This document shows, piece by piece, positions 33,606 through 42,120 of a stretch of 64,000 bases of DNA. The notes beneath the pieces were generated by a model. The model did no database searches, was not told where the DNA came from, and worked only from the letters and a program-made list of their open reading frames with translations. Origin of the DNA: Thermoanaerobacterales bacterium (GTDB taxonomy: Bacteria; Bacillota; Thermosediminibacteria; Thermosediminibacterales; Tepidanaerobacteraceae); assembly GCA_012840135.1 (NCBI GenBank), contig DUMA01000010.1, positions 36,770 to 100,769 on the forward strand, given 5' to 3'. Both the position numbers and the translations under genes were made by a program. Numbering within the stretch: the stretch's first letter is position 1; each line of letters starts with the position of its first letter.

Positions 33606-34465
33606 GGATTGCTACCCCCCTGGTTGCCATTCTGGCTTTTAATTACGAATACCTGCTCGAGTTTTTGAAGGTCTACCTCCGGTTTTACTATTGCATACTG
33701 CATCAGGTCGTACGGTTCCTTCTTCGCTTCCACCACTTCTCCTATTACGATGCCTTTGGGTACAATACCTCCCAGGCCTGATGATATAACGATGTCGCCC
33801 TTGACTATATTTGCTTCCTGCGGTAAGAAAACCATTTTTACATAACCCCTGGGAGCAGGATCTATGGTTCCTTTCAGTATCCCGTTATCCCTCGTGCGTT
33901 CTATCATGGCACTGACAGAACTCCGGTCATCGGTTATCAGAAGAACTTTCGCATAATTTTTACCTACACTGATTGTATACCCCACCAGCCCCTGATCTGT
34001 GATTACTGCCATATCTTTCTTTATACCGTTGTTTTCTCCCTTGTCAATTAAAATTACGTTGAACCAGTTTCCCGGATCCCTGCCTATAACCTCAGCTGCT
34101 TCCAGTTCATATTGAAAATTGCGTTGTTTTAAGCCCAGCATACTTCTGAGATTTATGTTTTCCCTCTGATACTCCAAAAATCGCTGTTTGTATTGTTCAA
34201 GTTCTCTGACCTGCTTTAGCAGCTCTTCATTCTGCTTTTTCAGTGCAAATATTTCAGGAATAGTGCCAAGGCCTTCCTTTATGGTCAAACTGGCAGTGGA
34301 CAAAACTTTCTGGACAGGGCTGATGGCAGTTATAACTGGAAGACTGAACCTGTTAAAAAGATCGTTGTTTTTTGCTGTAAAACTCATAGCAAAAGCGAGC
34401 ACCGACATTACGACTAGCAGAAGCCACCATCTTTTATTCCTAAACAGACGCAACAAAAAAATCAC
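33602..34465 (-). CDS. mreC: Rod shape-determining protein MreC
   Basis: MreC of 287 residues: one N-terminal helix (residues 12-29), a coiled coil (LKKQNEELLKQVRELEQYKQRFLEYQ) and a double beta-barrel (VIGRDPGNWFNVILIDKG, VISSGLGGIVPKGIVIGEV). It is extracytoplasmic and scaffolds PBP2. It starts 10 bases downstream of mreB. Confidence 0.95.
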   Translation of the reverse strand: MIFLLRLFRNKRWWLLLVVMSVLAFAMSFTAKNNDLFNRFSLPVITAISPVQKVLSTASLTIKEGLGTIPEIFALKKQNEELLKQVRELEQYKQRFLEYQRENINLRSMLGLKQRNFQYELEAAEVIGRDPGNWFNVILIDKGENNGIKKDMAVITDQGLVGYTISVGKNYAKVLLITDDRSSVSAMIERTRDNGILKGTIDPAPRGYVKMVFLPQEANIVKGDIVISSGLGGIVPKGIVIGEVVEAKKEPYDLMQYAIVKPEVDLQKLEQVFVIKSQNGNQGGSNP

Positions 34466-34474
34466 GTCCTTTAT

Positions 34475-35509
34475 TTAACCTACTTTCCTGGGAGAAATCA
34501 GCGCCCGTCTCCATGTATCAAGGCCTTCAAGCACTTTCCCCGTTCCCATGGCAACACAATCCAGAGGATTTTCCGCAATGTGCACTGGCATTCCCGTTTC
34601 CTGATTCACCCGCTTATCCAGACCTGACAAAAGGGAACCTCCTCCGGTCATGACTATTCCTCGGTCCATGATATCTGCCGCCAGTTCCGGGGGGGTCTTT
34701 TCCAGTGTGACTTTTATAGCGTCTATTATGTTGTTGACAGGTTCGGCCAGGGCCATCCTTACTTCATCGGAAGTGACCTTAATCGTTTTTGGAAGGCCCG
34801 TTACAAGATCCCTGCCTCTGACTTCTATGGATTCTTCTTTTGACCTGTCTGCAGCAGAACCAATGGATATTTTAATGTCTTCTGCCGTACGTTCACCAAT
34901 CATGAGATTATATTCTTTTTTAATATAATATACAATAGATTCATCCATTTCATCTCCGCCAATGCGGATAGATTTGCTCGTGACTATGCCTCCAAGGGAA
35001 ATAATAGCCACTTCGGTGGTGCCGCCCCCGATGTCCACCACCATGTTTCCAGTGGGCTCATTGACCTCAAGCCCCGCGCCAATGGCTGCAGCCATGGGTT
35101 CTTCTATTAGATAGGCCTCCCGGGCTCCCGCTTGAAGTGTGGCGTCAATCACAGCCCGCTTTTCCACCTCGGTAACTCCGGAAGGCACCCCAACTACGAC
35201 CCTTGGCTTTATGAATGTCCTGCTTCGAAGGGCTTTTGAAATAAAATATTTTAACATGCTTTGAGTCACGTCAAAGTCAGCGATAACTCCGTCTTTCATG
35301 GGACGAATGGCGATGATATTGCCCGGCGTGCGGCCTATCATCTGTTTTGCCTCATCCCCTACAGCCAGAATGGCGCCGGTATCCCTCTGGATGGCTACCA
35401 CCGAAGGTTCTCTTAAAACTATGCCTTTTCCCCTTACATGAACCAGTGTATTTGCTGTACCCAAGTCAATGCCCAGATCTTTTGAAAGCATGTTGAAAAA
35501 CGAAACCAT
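34475..35509 (-). CDS. mreB: Rod shape-determining protein MreB
   Basis: A bacterial actin of 344 residues. The ATPase signatures are [15 protein letters not shown] (phosphate 1), [15 protein letters not shown]-like ([16 protein letters not shown]; phosphate 2) and [12 protein letters not shown] (adenosine). It forms the curved filaments that guide lateral wall synthesis. The ATG has an AAAGGAG site. Confidence 0.97.
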   Translation of the reverse strand: MVSFFNMLSKDLGIDLGTANTLVHVRGKGIVLREPSVVAIQRDTGAILAVGDEAKQMIGRTPGNIIAIRPMKDGVIADFDVTQSMLKYFISKALRSRTFIKPRVVVGVPSGVTEVEKRAVIDATLQAGAREAYLIEEPMAAAIGAGLEVNEPTGNMVVDIGGGTTEVAIISLGGIVTSKSIRIGGDEMDESIVYYIKKEYNLMIGERTAEDIKISIGSAADRSKEESIEVRGRDLVTGLPKTIKVTSDEVRMALAEPVNNIIDAIKVTLEKTPPELAADIMDRGIVMTGGGSLLSGLDKRVNQETGMPVHIAENPLDCVAMGTGKVLEGLDTWRRALISPRKVG

Positions 35510-35547
35510 GAAAAATTTTTCTCCTTTCTAGTCGCCTCGTGTTTTTA

Positions 35548-36243
35548 TTATATTATTCCTTTTTCCTTAAAACTTATATAAACGCCATTACCTATTATTA
35601 CATGGTCGACCACTTCTATGCCCAGTATCTTTCCAGCTTCTATCAATCTTCGGGTGATTTCTATATCTTCACGGCTCGGCGTAGGATCTCCGCTGGGATG
35701 GTTGTGGACCAGCACCATTGAAGCGCTGCTTCTTTTAATTGCCGGTTTAAAAACTTCCCTGGGGTGCACTATGGAAGAATTAAGACTTCCCACTGATATG
35801 TCCTCTACGGAAATGACATGATTTTTTATATTCAACAATATTACCTTAAAATGTTCCTTTTCTAAAAACCTCATTTCTTCCATAAGTAAATTTTTTACAT
35901 CGACCGGTGTATTTATAACCGTCGGATTCTGCCTGGCATACGAAGATATCCTGCGTCCAAGTTCAACCGCGGCCTTTATTTGCACGGATTTTGCAAGACC
36001 TATGCCTTTGATTCTGGAAAGTTCCTCCAGACTGCTGTCGGCAACAAAGGCCAGGCCGGATTTTGCACCATCGCCTTTTAAAACCCTTTGAGCCAGAACA
36101 AGAGCTGACTCGGAACGGGTGCCCGTCCTGATAAGCAGAGCCAGAAGCTCCGTATCGCTCAACACCTTTGCTCCGTAACGTTCCATGCGCTCCCTGGGGC
36201 GTTCTTCTTTTGGTAAATCTTTTATGGTAAAACTTTCTGTCAA
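35548..36243 (-). CDS. radC: RadC family JAB1/MPN metalloprotein
   Basis: A RadC-like protein of 231 residues: N-terminal helix-hairpin-helix (LIRTGTRSES..ELSRIKGIGLAKSVQIKAA) and a C-terminal JAB1/MPN domain with the zinc motif HNHPSGDPTPSREDIEIT. The DNA-repair role once proposed is doubtful; the biochemical role is unknown. It lies between maf and mreB, a common Firmicutes order. Confidence 0.93.
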   Translation of the reverse strand: MTESFTIKDLPKEERPRERMERYGAKVLSDTELLALLIRTGTRSESALVLAQRVLKGDGAKSGLAFVADSSLEELSRIKGIGLAKSVQIKAAVELGRRISSYARQNPTVINTPVDVKNLLMEEMRFLEKEHFKVILLNIKNHVISVEDISVGSLNSSIVHPREVFKPAIKRSSASMVLVHNHPSGDPTPSREDIEITRRLIEAGKILGIEVVDHVIIGNGVYISFKEKGII

Positions 36244-36260
36244 AAGATTTCCCCCCGGTA

Positions 36261-36845
36261 TTAAAGTATTTCTATGCCAAATTTCGAAAACAAAGCATTT
36301 AATTTAAACAAAGGTAATCCTACTATATTATAATAACATCCCTCAATTTTCTCAACAAACAGTGAACCCCTACCCTGGATTCCGTAAGCGCCAGCTTTAT
36401 CAAAGGGTTCTCCAGTTCTGATATAGTTTTTTATTTCTCTTTCGGAGAGATTTTTAAATTTAACTTTGCTTACCTCATAATCCTTAATTCTTCTTCTCGT
36501 TTCGGCGTCAACAAGAGCAATGCCTGTATAAACAAAATGCCATCTTCCGCTCAGCAGAGAAAGCATCTCCATGGCCTGCTCAGCATCTTGAGGTTTCCCA
36601 AGAATCTTGTCATTTATAACTACTATTGTATCGGCACCAATTACAATGCCCTCATTGTATCGCAATGCTACTTTCATCGCTTTTTTTTCTGCTAAAGCAA
36701 CTGCAACGGCATCAGGCGGCATGTTTATATCTGCATTTTCTTCGCTGTCGCTGGGGTCCACAGTAAAACAGATGCCAAGCTGAGATAAAAGAGCCTTTCG
36801 CCTTGGAGAAGCCGATGCAAGAATCATTTTTTTTTGCATATTCAT
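36261..36845 (-). CDS. maf: Maf nucleotide pyrophosphatase
   Basis: A 194-residue Maf protein, a house-cleaning enzyme that hydrolyses modified nucleoside triphosphates (dTTP/UTP and their analogues) and affects septum formation. Motifs are ILASASPRRKALLSQLG at the N-terminus, IGADTIVVIND and KAGAYGIQGRG. It lies upstream of radC in the shape cluster. Confidence 0.95.
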   Translation of the reverse strand: MNMQKKMILASASPRRKALLSQLGICFTVDPSDSEENADINMPPDAVAVALAEKKAMKVALRYNEGIVIGADTIVVINDKILGKPQDAEQAMEMLSLLSGRWHFVYTGIALVDAETRRRIKDYEVSKVKFKNLSEREIKNYIRTGEPFDKAGAYGIQGRGSLFVEKIEGCYYNIVGLPLFKLNALFSKFGIEIL

Positions 36846-36850
36846 CGCCT

Positions 36851-37099
36851 CTACATGCGCTGGTACAAAATTATACCTAAAATCAAGCCTAAAACTGCTG
36901 CAAGATTGAGGTTAATGCTAAAACCAAAGGTAAACGTCGCAAAACCCATATCCAGTTTTGTGGCGGAAAGGCCTATGTTTTTACCGTAGGCAAGAATGGG
37001 CAAATATTTCCCTAAAGCCTGACCAAAAACTCCTCCCGTCACCAGACCCACCAGTAATATTATAACCAGTAAGGCGGTGCTACGATAGTTTCGTTTCAT
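36851..37099 (-). CDS. DUF4321 small membrane protein
   Basis: An 82-residue protein with two membrane helices (residues 8-28 and 60-80) and a central amphipathic segment. The plan and sequence (GVFGQALGKYLP..GFSINLNLAAVLGLILGIILY) fit the DUF4321 family, which usually precedes maf in Clostridia. The function is unknown. It overlaps the preceding gene by 20 bases. Confidence 0.75.
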   Translation of the reverse strand: MKRNYRSTALLVIILLVGLVTGGVFGQALGKYLPILAYGKNIGLSATKLDMGFATFTFGFSINLNLAAVLGLILGIILYQRM

Positions 37100-37634
37100 T
37101 TTCCATCCTCTCCTCTTCCGGCAAGTTAAATCTCTTTAGTGTGACAAAAAGGTTTTGGCTGATAAAAGTTGCCGCCAGGCCAGTAAAAAAACCTGTAAAA
37201 AGGCCGATTACCATTAAAAAAGGCAGGTAGATGTACAGCCCAAAAGTGGAAAGAATAATGCTTGCCACGGTCACCTGGGTAATATTATGTGTAACTCCGC
37301 CAATGATGCTTATCCCCACCAGACTAAAAATTTTTCTAAAATATTTATAGACCACTGCCATCATCAGCGTACTCAATACAGCGCCTGAAAGGCTGTACAG
37401 AAGGCTAGATACGGAACCTGTCAGAAGGGCTCCTACAATGCATCGGAGAATATTCACTGCCAGCCCTTCTTTTATGCCATACAAAATTATAGCTAGAAGT
37501 GAGATGATGTTGGCAAGGCCGAGCTTTGCACCGGGCACCGGAAAGGGCACGGGTATCATATTCTCTATGATGTGAAGTACCAGGCCGAAAGTTACGAGGA
37601 GGGAGAGATATATTATCTTCTGGTGTTTAACCAA
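37080..37634 (-). CDS. Gx transporter family membrane protein
   Basis: A 184-residue membrane protein with five to six helices and the conserved IENMIPVPFPVPGAKLGLANIISLLA stretch of the Gx transporter family, sometimes labelled heptaprenyl diphosphate synthase component I. It resembles ECF S-components, so a vitamin or isoprenoid-precursor substrate is possible. It lies between the NusG-II-domain gene and the DUF4321 gene, the standard order in this cluster. Confidence 0.8.
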   Translation of the reverse strand: MVKHQKIIYLSLLVTFGLVLHIIENMIPVPFPVPGAKLGLANIISLLAIILYGIKEGLAVNILRCIVGALLTGSVSSLLYSLSGAVLSTLMMAVVYKYFRKIFSLVGISIIGGVTHNITQVTVASIILSTFGLYIYLPFLMVIGLFTGFFTGLAATFISQNLFVTLKRFNLPEEERMENETKLS

Positions 37635-37658
37635 ATTAATTCATCCTTTATGTGTACT

Positions 37659-38042
37659 TTAAAAGCTTACAGCATCCAGATCGTTTTGAGCCCTATCGCC
37701 TTGAATTTTAACTACGACTCTGTTTGGCAGACATACTAACAACTGGCCGGGGCGGCTTGCCCACCCCTGCCGCTCGCAATCTTTGTCGGGACATGGAGAA
37801 TAAAGCATTCTTACTCTATCTTTATCAACTTCCACTATACTTTCGCCCAGGAGCCCCGGCACTTTTACCTGCAGCTTTTGACCATCCTGCCCCAGCGAAA
37901 TTTTCTGGTAAGGTTGGCCATTAACTTCTATAACAGCATATGTTTTGTCTCTGCCAAAGCCGTAAACCTGAAACCCGGCAAATATTAAAACGGCACTTAT
38001 CAATATAAAGACAATAAGGATTTTGTCTCCTTTTGTCACCAT
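37659..38042 (-). CDS. NusG domain II-containing protein
   Basis: A 127-residue protein with an N-terminal membrane helix (residues 7-26) and an extracytoplasmic NusG domain II fold (PF07009). The YSPCPDKDCERQGWASRPGQLLVCLPNRVVVKI stretch, with two conserved cysteines, is diagnostic. The function is unknown. It is often beside Gx transporter and FMN-binding (Apb-like) genes in Clostridia. It is the first gene of the Gx-DUF4321-maf unit. Confidence 0.85.
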   Translation of the reverse strand: MVTKGDKILIVFILISAVLIFAGFQVYGFGRDKTYAVIEVNGQPYQKISLGQDGQKLQVKVPGLLGESIVEVDKDRVRMLYSPCPDKDCERQGWASRPGQLLVCLPNRVVVKIQGDRAQNDLDAVSF

Positions 38043-38130
38043 AACACATCTCCGCCTATCGCAATCTAAAAATAGTGTAACATTTTATTCCAACCAAAAC
38101 AAGTGGAAAAATTCCCTAAAGGAAAGATAT

Positions 38131-38168
38131 AAAAAAAGACTTTATAAGGCATACCCTTATAAAATCTT
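38131..38168 (-). terminator. Terminator after the copZ unit
   Basis: On the minus strand AAGATTTTATAAGG and CCTTATAAAGTCTT pair over 13-14 bp around a GTATG loop, followed by a run of seven Ts. Confidence 0.88.
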
Positions 38169-38189
38169 TGTCGTTATTATACTATAATA

Positions 38190-38393
38190 TCAATCTCTGC
38201 CGCTTTTTTCAATATTCGATTTTTCTTCAAGGATCCTTGCAAGTTTTTTTGTTTTGCAGTTTAAATTAACAACAGTATTTTCCCCTGCTTTAAAATAACC
38301 TTCCACCGGTTCCTGTATTTTCTCTACTTCATCATAATTTTGATTTACATTTTTATCCGGGTTATTTTTTACTCCGACTGGACTCTTTTCCAC
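38190..38393 (-). CDS. Hypothetical small protein after copZ
   Basis: A 67-residue, strongly charged protein I do not recognise. It begins GTG with AAAGGAT upstream, and has one internal Cys (NLNCKTKKLARILEEK) and a polar N-terminus. It is 23 bases downstream of copZ and ends before the terminator, so it is probably co-expressed with copZ under the same copper-type control. Confidence 0.5.
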   Translation of the reverse strand: MEKSPVGVKNNPDKNVNQNYDEVEKIQEPVEGYFKAGENTVVNLNCKTKKLARILEEKSNIEKSGRD

Positions 38394-38416
38394 GACGTAT
38401 CATCCTTTAATATTCA

Positions 38417-38656
38417 TTAGTCCTGTACATCATAGCCTGCATCTTCAATGGCTTTCTTTATATCATCCAGGTTTACCTTTGAAGGATCATAAGACACGTT
38501 TACTTTGTTTTGATTCACTACGGCTTCTACCTTGAAAACCCCTGGCAGAACTCCTACGGAACTTTCGACAGCTTTCTTACAATGAGCGCAGGACATACCC
38601 GATACTTTCAACGTTATATCCGACCTTACTGGATCATGACCGCAACAATGAGACAT
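38417..38656 (-). CDS. copZ: CopZ-like copper chaperone
   Basis: A heavy-metal-associated (HMA) domain protein with the metal motif GMSCAHC. Such chaperones bind Cu(I) and pass it to a CopA ATPase. An N-terminal extension, MSHCCGHD, adds a second Cys/His metal-binding motif. ATG 38656 with a GGAGGT site is preferred to the track's ATG 38674. A CsoR-like operator lies upstream. No copA or csoR lies in the window. Confidence 0.88.
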   Translation of the reverse strand: MSHCCGHDPVRSDITLKVSGMSCAHCKKAVESSVGVLPGVFKVEAVVNQNKVNVSYDPSKVNLDDIKKAIEDAGYDVQD

Positions 38657-38727
38657 TGTGCATACCTCCATCATAATTTTACTTGATATTTTTAATATCC
38701 CCCGGAAAAAGATTTTAAATACAATGC

Positions 38728-38744
38728 ATACCCATTTGGGGTAT
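38728..38744. promoter_or_regulatory. CsoR-type copper operator of copZ
   Basis: ATACCC and GGGTAT are perfect inverted arms around a 5-base centre. This matches the ATACCC-N5-GGGTAT form of CsoR operators. It lies immediately after the -10 box, where binding would block initiation and Cu(I) would relieve it. Confidence 0.75.
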
Positions 38745-38773
38745 ATTTTATATCTTATTCATTGAAAAGTCAA
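38745..38773 (-). promoter_or_regulatory. Sigma-A promoter of copZ
   Basis: On the minus strand TTGACT and TAAAAT are 17 bases apart, directly followed by the CsoR-type operator. Confidence 0.7.
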
Positions 38774-38782
38774 GTTATTTTA

Positions 38783-38814
38783 TTGTCAACCATTTTAATA
38801 TTTTCAGTTGACAA
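38783..38814. promoter_or_regulatory. BirA operator of bioY
   Basis: TTGTCAAC and GTTGACAA are perfect inverted arms 16 bases apart, matching BirA sites of Firmicutes (TTGTTAAC-N14/16-GTTAACAA type). The right arm contains the -35 box of bioY. Biotin-loaded BirA would repress it. Confidence 0.8.
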
Positions 38815-38836
38815 TATTATCTATATAGGTTAAAAT
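38808..38836 (+). promoter_or_regulatory. Sigma-A promoter of bioY
   Basis: TTGACA and TAAAAT are exactly 17 bases apart, and the -35 lies in the BirA operator. Confidence 0.85.
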
Positions 38837-38869
38837 ATATTTGATTTTTGCAGAAAGGAGTTTATAATT

Positions 38870-39433
38870 ATGGAAACAAAAAGTCGACCTTCAAATCTCC
38901 TTCAAACCCGTGAAATCCCTTTTATAGGAATGTTTGCGGCTTTGACGGCAATCTTCAGCTATATTCAAATTCCATTGCCGTTCAGTCCGGTCCCGATAAC
39001 CGCCCAAACTCTGGCCGTAATGCTGGCGGGAAGTATTTTATCCCCTCTTTCAGCCTTTCTCAGTATGGTCGTTTTTTTACTGCTGGGTATAATAGGTCTT
39101 CCTGTATTTGCAGGAGGTGCCAGCGGAATTGGAACTTTCCTAGGCCCCACCGGCGGTTTTTTAATGAGCTGGCCTTTCGCATCGCTCGTAATGGCTCAAA
39201 TGGTAAAAAGAGTAAAGCCCGGATTTTTCTCCATTTTTCTCATCAATGTCTTTGGAGGCATTGTCATTATATACGCCATAGGAGTTCTTTACCTTGCTCG
39301 AGCGGCACATCTCAGCCTCCCCGCAGCTCTCATAGCAGGAGCGCTGCCCTTTATACCCGGAGACTTGATAAAAGCATTTATATCTACAACAATTGTTCTG
39401 GCACTCAGAAAGGCTTTTAAGAATAATTTTTAA
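38870..39433 (+). CDS. bioY: Biotin transporter BioY
   Basis: A 187-residue S-component of an ECF biotin transporter with six membrane helices. Typical motifs are IPLPFSPVPITAQTLAVMLAGS near the N-terminus and GGASGIGTFLGPTGGFLMSWPFA in the middle. It binds biotin with high affinity, alone or with the shared EcfAA'T module, which is not in the window. The ATG has an AAAGGAG site. The BirA operator supports biotin regulation. Confidence 0.95.
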   Translation: METKSRPSNLLQTREIPFIGMFAALTAIFSYIQIPLPFSPVPITAQTLAVMLAGSILSPLSAFLSMVVFLLLGIIGLPVFAGGASGIGTFLGPTGGFLMSWPFASLVMAQMVKRVKPGFFSIFLINVFGGIVIIYAIGVLYLARAAHLSLPAALIAGALPFIPGDLIKAFISTTIVLALRKAFKNNF

Positions 39434-39489
39434 ACATTTCTTTGGTTTTTTTAATGTATGTAACACCTCAGACTGTTTACAAACTTATT

Positions 39490-39632
39490 GGTCCCGCATG
39501 TATTATGGAGCGGGACTAGTTTCTCAGATGCCGGCAGCTCTGCTGCCGCAAACGGTGTGCGAGTGTGCCCGTAGAAAATATCATGCGGGCTTTGTCTACA
39601 AGCTGGCCCCTTTTAAAGGGGTCTTTTATTTT
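39490..39632 (+). ncRNA. Possible structured RNA with terminator
   Basis: The 39434-39722 gap after bioY holds several nested hairpins: GTCCCGC/GCGGGAC, CGGCAGC/GCTGCCG with a TCT loop, and GCCCG/CGGGC, followed by a terminator (GGCCCC/GGGGTC then TCTTTTATTTTTT). CCCGCATG near the start is fully complementary to CATGCGGG near the end, so the first and third hairpins compete with a long-range stem. This is the logic of a riboswitch or attenuator or a stand-alone sRNA. It matches no leader family I know. A candidate promoter for a stand-alone transcript is TTTACA with TATTAT, but its 19-base spacer is long and its start would exclude CCCGCATG. The next gene has its own promoter beyond the terminator. 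Confidence 0.5.
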
Positions 39633-39644
39633 TTAAATCTTTTA

Positions 39645-39673
39645 TTGCAAAACGTGTTAAATAAGTATAAAAT
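39645..39673 (+). promoter_or_regulatory. Sigma-A-like promoter of the ThiF-cysK unit
   Basis: TTGCAA and TAAAAT are 17 bases apart, just after the terminator of the structured element. Confidence 0.55.
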
Positions 39674-39722
39674 AAATCATAGTAAATCTATCGATTAATA
39701 AGTGATTTCAAGGAGGGGGATC

Positions 39723-41177
39723 ATGATACTGCCAAAAGAAACGATTTACAGGTACATGAGGCATATCATAATGCCGGAAATCAGTGGGCCTGGACAGAAA
39801 AAATTGCTTGAATCAAGAGTGCTCATTTTAGCAGAATCAGTAAGGGATGCCGCTCCTTTGATGTATTACCTTGTAGCTTCAGGTATAGGACTTATTAAAT
39901 ACCATTTTGAGGTCACAGAAGGTTTTGAGGATCTTAAAGAAAGCTTGCAAGATTTAAATCCGGAAATTCTTGTAGAAAAAGCTGATTTTTCACCGGTTGA
40001 CAATGAAGAACTAAAGTCCTGCCTTTCATGCCAGATAGTCTTTGGGAACAACTTCGAAAGCAAATCGATAGAATTGTTAAAAGCTGAATTTGATACTGTT
40101 CCCACTATTCTGGCTTTGCCCTCGGACTGGTGTGGAATTATACAAAGTGTAAGGAACATAAAGGATTCAGACTTATTGTCCGACTTTTTGAATAAGCTGC
40201 CATACATATCGGATTCTTCTAGTAAAGTGTCATCTTCCCCTGGCATCATATTTTCCCGCTGCTTTTTGGGCGCACTTGTCGCTATAGAAACAATAAAAAT
40301 TTGTCTGAACTTAAAAGGTGTTTCTGAAAACCCGCTGTATTTTAATTTATTAAATATGGATTTTAAAAAGCTAAAAAATGAAAGTGTAAAAACCTTTTTA
40401 TATGACATTCAACCATCATCCACGGAATTTTTGCATGATTTAAAATCAAAATTAGCTCTTTCCAAAGTGCTTATAGTTGGTACCGGCGGGTTGGGTTCTC
40501 CTGCAGCCTACGCATTGACGCTGGCCGGAGTGGGTACATTGGGACTTACAGACAGCGATAAAGTTGAAATCAGCAATTTAAACAGGCAAATACTTCATTC
40601 CACATCCCGCATAGGTATGCCTAAGGTTGATTCCGCAGAAATGTTTTTAAAGAGATTGAATCCTGATATAAATATAGTAAAGTACGAAACCCTTTTTGCA
40701 AAAAACAATGCATTTGAAATAATAAAGGATTTTGATGTAATAATAGATGGTGTAGACAATCTTCCCACTCGTTATCTTTTAAATGATGCCTGCTTTTTTG
40801 CAGAAAAACCTCTGGCAGAAGCAGGCGTGCTCCGATTTGACGGCCTGGGCATGACCATATTCCCAAAAAGAGGCCACTGCTACCGGTGTATATTTCCCGA
40901 AATGCCACCGGCCGGCAGCATCCCATCGTGCTCCGAATCCGGCATTTTAGGACCTGTGCCGGGAGTCATGGGATTTATTGAAGCTGCCGAAACAGTAAAA
41001 ATATTAACAGGCACAGGTAAGACATTGATTGACAGGCTTATTATATTTGACGCTCTTGAACTTGATTTTCGAGTAACAGACGTAAAACGCGATGACCGTT
41101 GTCCGCTTTGCGGACAAAATCCATATATAAAAAATCTTATAGAATATGAAATAAAATGTGAGGGAGACGCTTTATGA
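39723..41177 (+). CDS. ThiF/MoeB-like E1 enzyme with duplicated N-terminal domain
   Basis: A protein of about 484 residues. The first about 220 residues start with the usual ThiF N-terminus ([21 protein letters not shown]) but continue as a degenerate Rossmann domain with no Gly-rich loop. The second half is a complete E1 domain: [30 protein letters not shown], and the catalytic-cysteine region [13 protein letters not shown], with the zinc ligands CYRC and CPLC. E1-like proteins adenylate the C-terminus of sulfur carriers (ThiS, MoaD, CysO). The ATG 39723 has AAGGAGGGGG; the track start is earlier. It overlaps cysK (ATGA), suggesting sulfur transfer to cysteine. No carrier gene is visible here. 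Confidence 0.8.
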   Translation: MILPKETIYRYMRHIIMPEISGPGQKKLLESRVLILAESVRDAAPLMYYLVASGIGLIKYHFEVTEGFEDLKESLQDLNPEILVEKADFSPVDNEELKSCLSCQIVFGNNFESKSIELLKAEFDTVPTILALPSDWCGIIQSVRNIKDSDLLSDFLNKLPYISDSSSKVSSSPGIIFSRCFLGALVAIETIKICLNLKGVSENPLYFNLLNMDFKKLKNESVKTFLYDIQPSSTEFLHDLKSKLALSKVLIVGTGGLGSPAAYALTLAGVGTLGLTDSDKVEISNLNRQILHSTSRIGMPKVDSAEMFLKRLNPDINIVKYETLFAKNNAFEIIKDFDVIIDGVDNLPTRYLLNDACFFAEKPLAEAGVLRFDGLGMTIFPKRGHCYRCIFPEMPPAGSIPSCSESGILGPVPGVMGFIEAAETVKILTGTGKTLIDRLIIFDALELDFRVTDVKRDDRCPLCGQNPYIKNLIEYEIKCEGDAL

Positions 41178-42115
41178 ACAACAAACTCAACAAAATCAAC
41201 GATTCCATCCTGGACCTTATAGGTCAAACCCCTATGGTGAAACTTTCCCGCATGTCACCGGAAGGGGGAGCTGTCATTGCCGCAAAGCTGGAGTCTTTTA
41301 ATCCAGGCGGAAGCGTCAAGGACCGCATTGCCCTAAACATGATAAGGGCTGCGGAAAAAGATGGCTCATTGAAACCAGGAGCCACAGTAGTTGAACCTAC
41401 CAGCGGAAATACCGGTATAGGTCTTGCCATGGTATGTGCCGTAAAGGGATATCATCTTATACTTGTGATGCCTTCTTCAATGAGTATAGAACGTCGCAAG
41501 CTCCTGAAGGCTTATGGCGCCGATTTCGTGCTTACGCCTCCGGAACTGGGGATGAAGGGAGCTGTGGAGAAAGCGCTGGAACTTGTGAGCCAGCATAAGG
41601 ATTATTTCATGCCCCAGCAGTTCGAAAATCCTGCAAACCCTGCGATTCATGAAGAAACAACAGCCCGGGAGATTTTAGAGCAGACCGGCGGCAAAATTAA
41701 GGCTTTTGTATCCGGTGTTGGAACGGGAGGAACCCTTACCGGGGTTTCCAGAGTCCTGAAAAAAGAAGTCCCAGGGGTAAAAATCATAGCTGTGGAACCA
41801 GCCGCTTCCCCGGTTCTTTCCGGAGGAAAACCCAGCCCACATAAGATTCAAGGCATAGGCGCAGGGTTTGTGCCCAAAGTACTGGATCTTTCATTAATCG
41901 ACGAGATTATTACGGTCAGCAATGAAGATGCCTATGACACCGCCCGAAAACTTGCTACTTCCGAAGGTATTTTGGCAGGTATCTCCTCCGGAGCCGCCAC
42001 CTTTGCAGCCCAGCGTGTCGCAAAAACTCTTAAACCCGACGATCTGGTGGTGACGGTACTTCCTGATACTGGAGAAAGATACCTTAGCGTGGAGGACTTG
42101 TTCTACGAAGGGTAA
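41174..42115 (+). CDS. cysK: Cysteine synthase A
   Basis: A PLP-dependent O-acetylserine sulfhydrylase of 313 residues. The Schiff-base lysine is in [15 protein letters not shown], the substrate loop is [11 protein letters not shown] and the phosphate-binding loop is [10 protein letters not shown]. The start overlaps the ThiF-like stop by 4 bases. It makes cysteine from O-acetylserine and sulfide or, given its neighbour, possibly a thiocarboxylate donor; the latter is inference. Confidence 0.93.
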   Translation: MNNKLNKINDSILDLIGQTPMVKLSRMSPEGGAVIAAKLESFNPGGSVKDRIALNMIRAAEKDGSLKPGATVVEPTSGNTGIGLAMVCAVKGYHLILVMPSSMSIERRKLLKAYGADFVLTPPELGMKGAVEKALELVSQHKDYFMPQQFENPANPAIHEETTAREILEQTGGKIKAFVSGVGTGGTLTGVSRVLKKEVPGVKIIAVEPAASPVLSGGKPSPHKIQGIGAGFVPKVLDLSLIDEIITVSNEDAYDTARKLATSEGILAGISSGAATFAAQRVAKTLKPDDLVVTVLPDTGERYLSVEDLFYEG

Positions 42116-42120
42116 TGATA

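Noticed and set aside
39470-39632. SAM, TPP, cobalamin, THF or T-box riboswitch
   Set aside because: None of the core sequences of those classes is present.
39866-40408. 180-residue minus-strand ORF
   Set aside because: A shadow of the degenerate N-terminal half of the ThiF-like gene; no motif.
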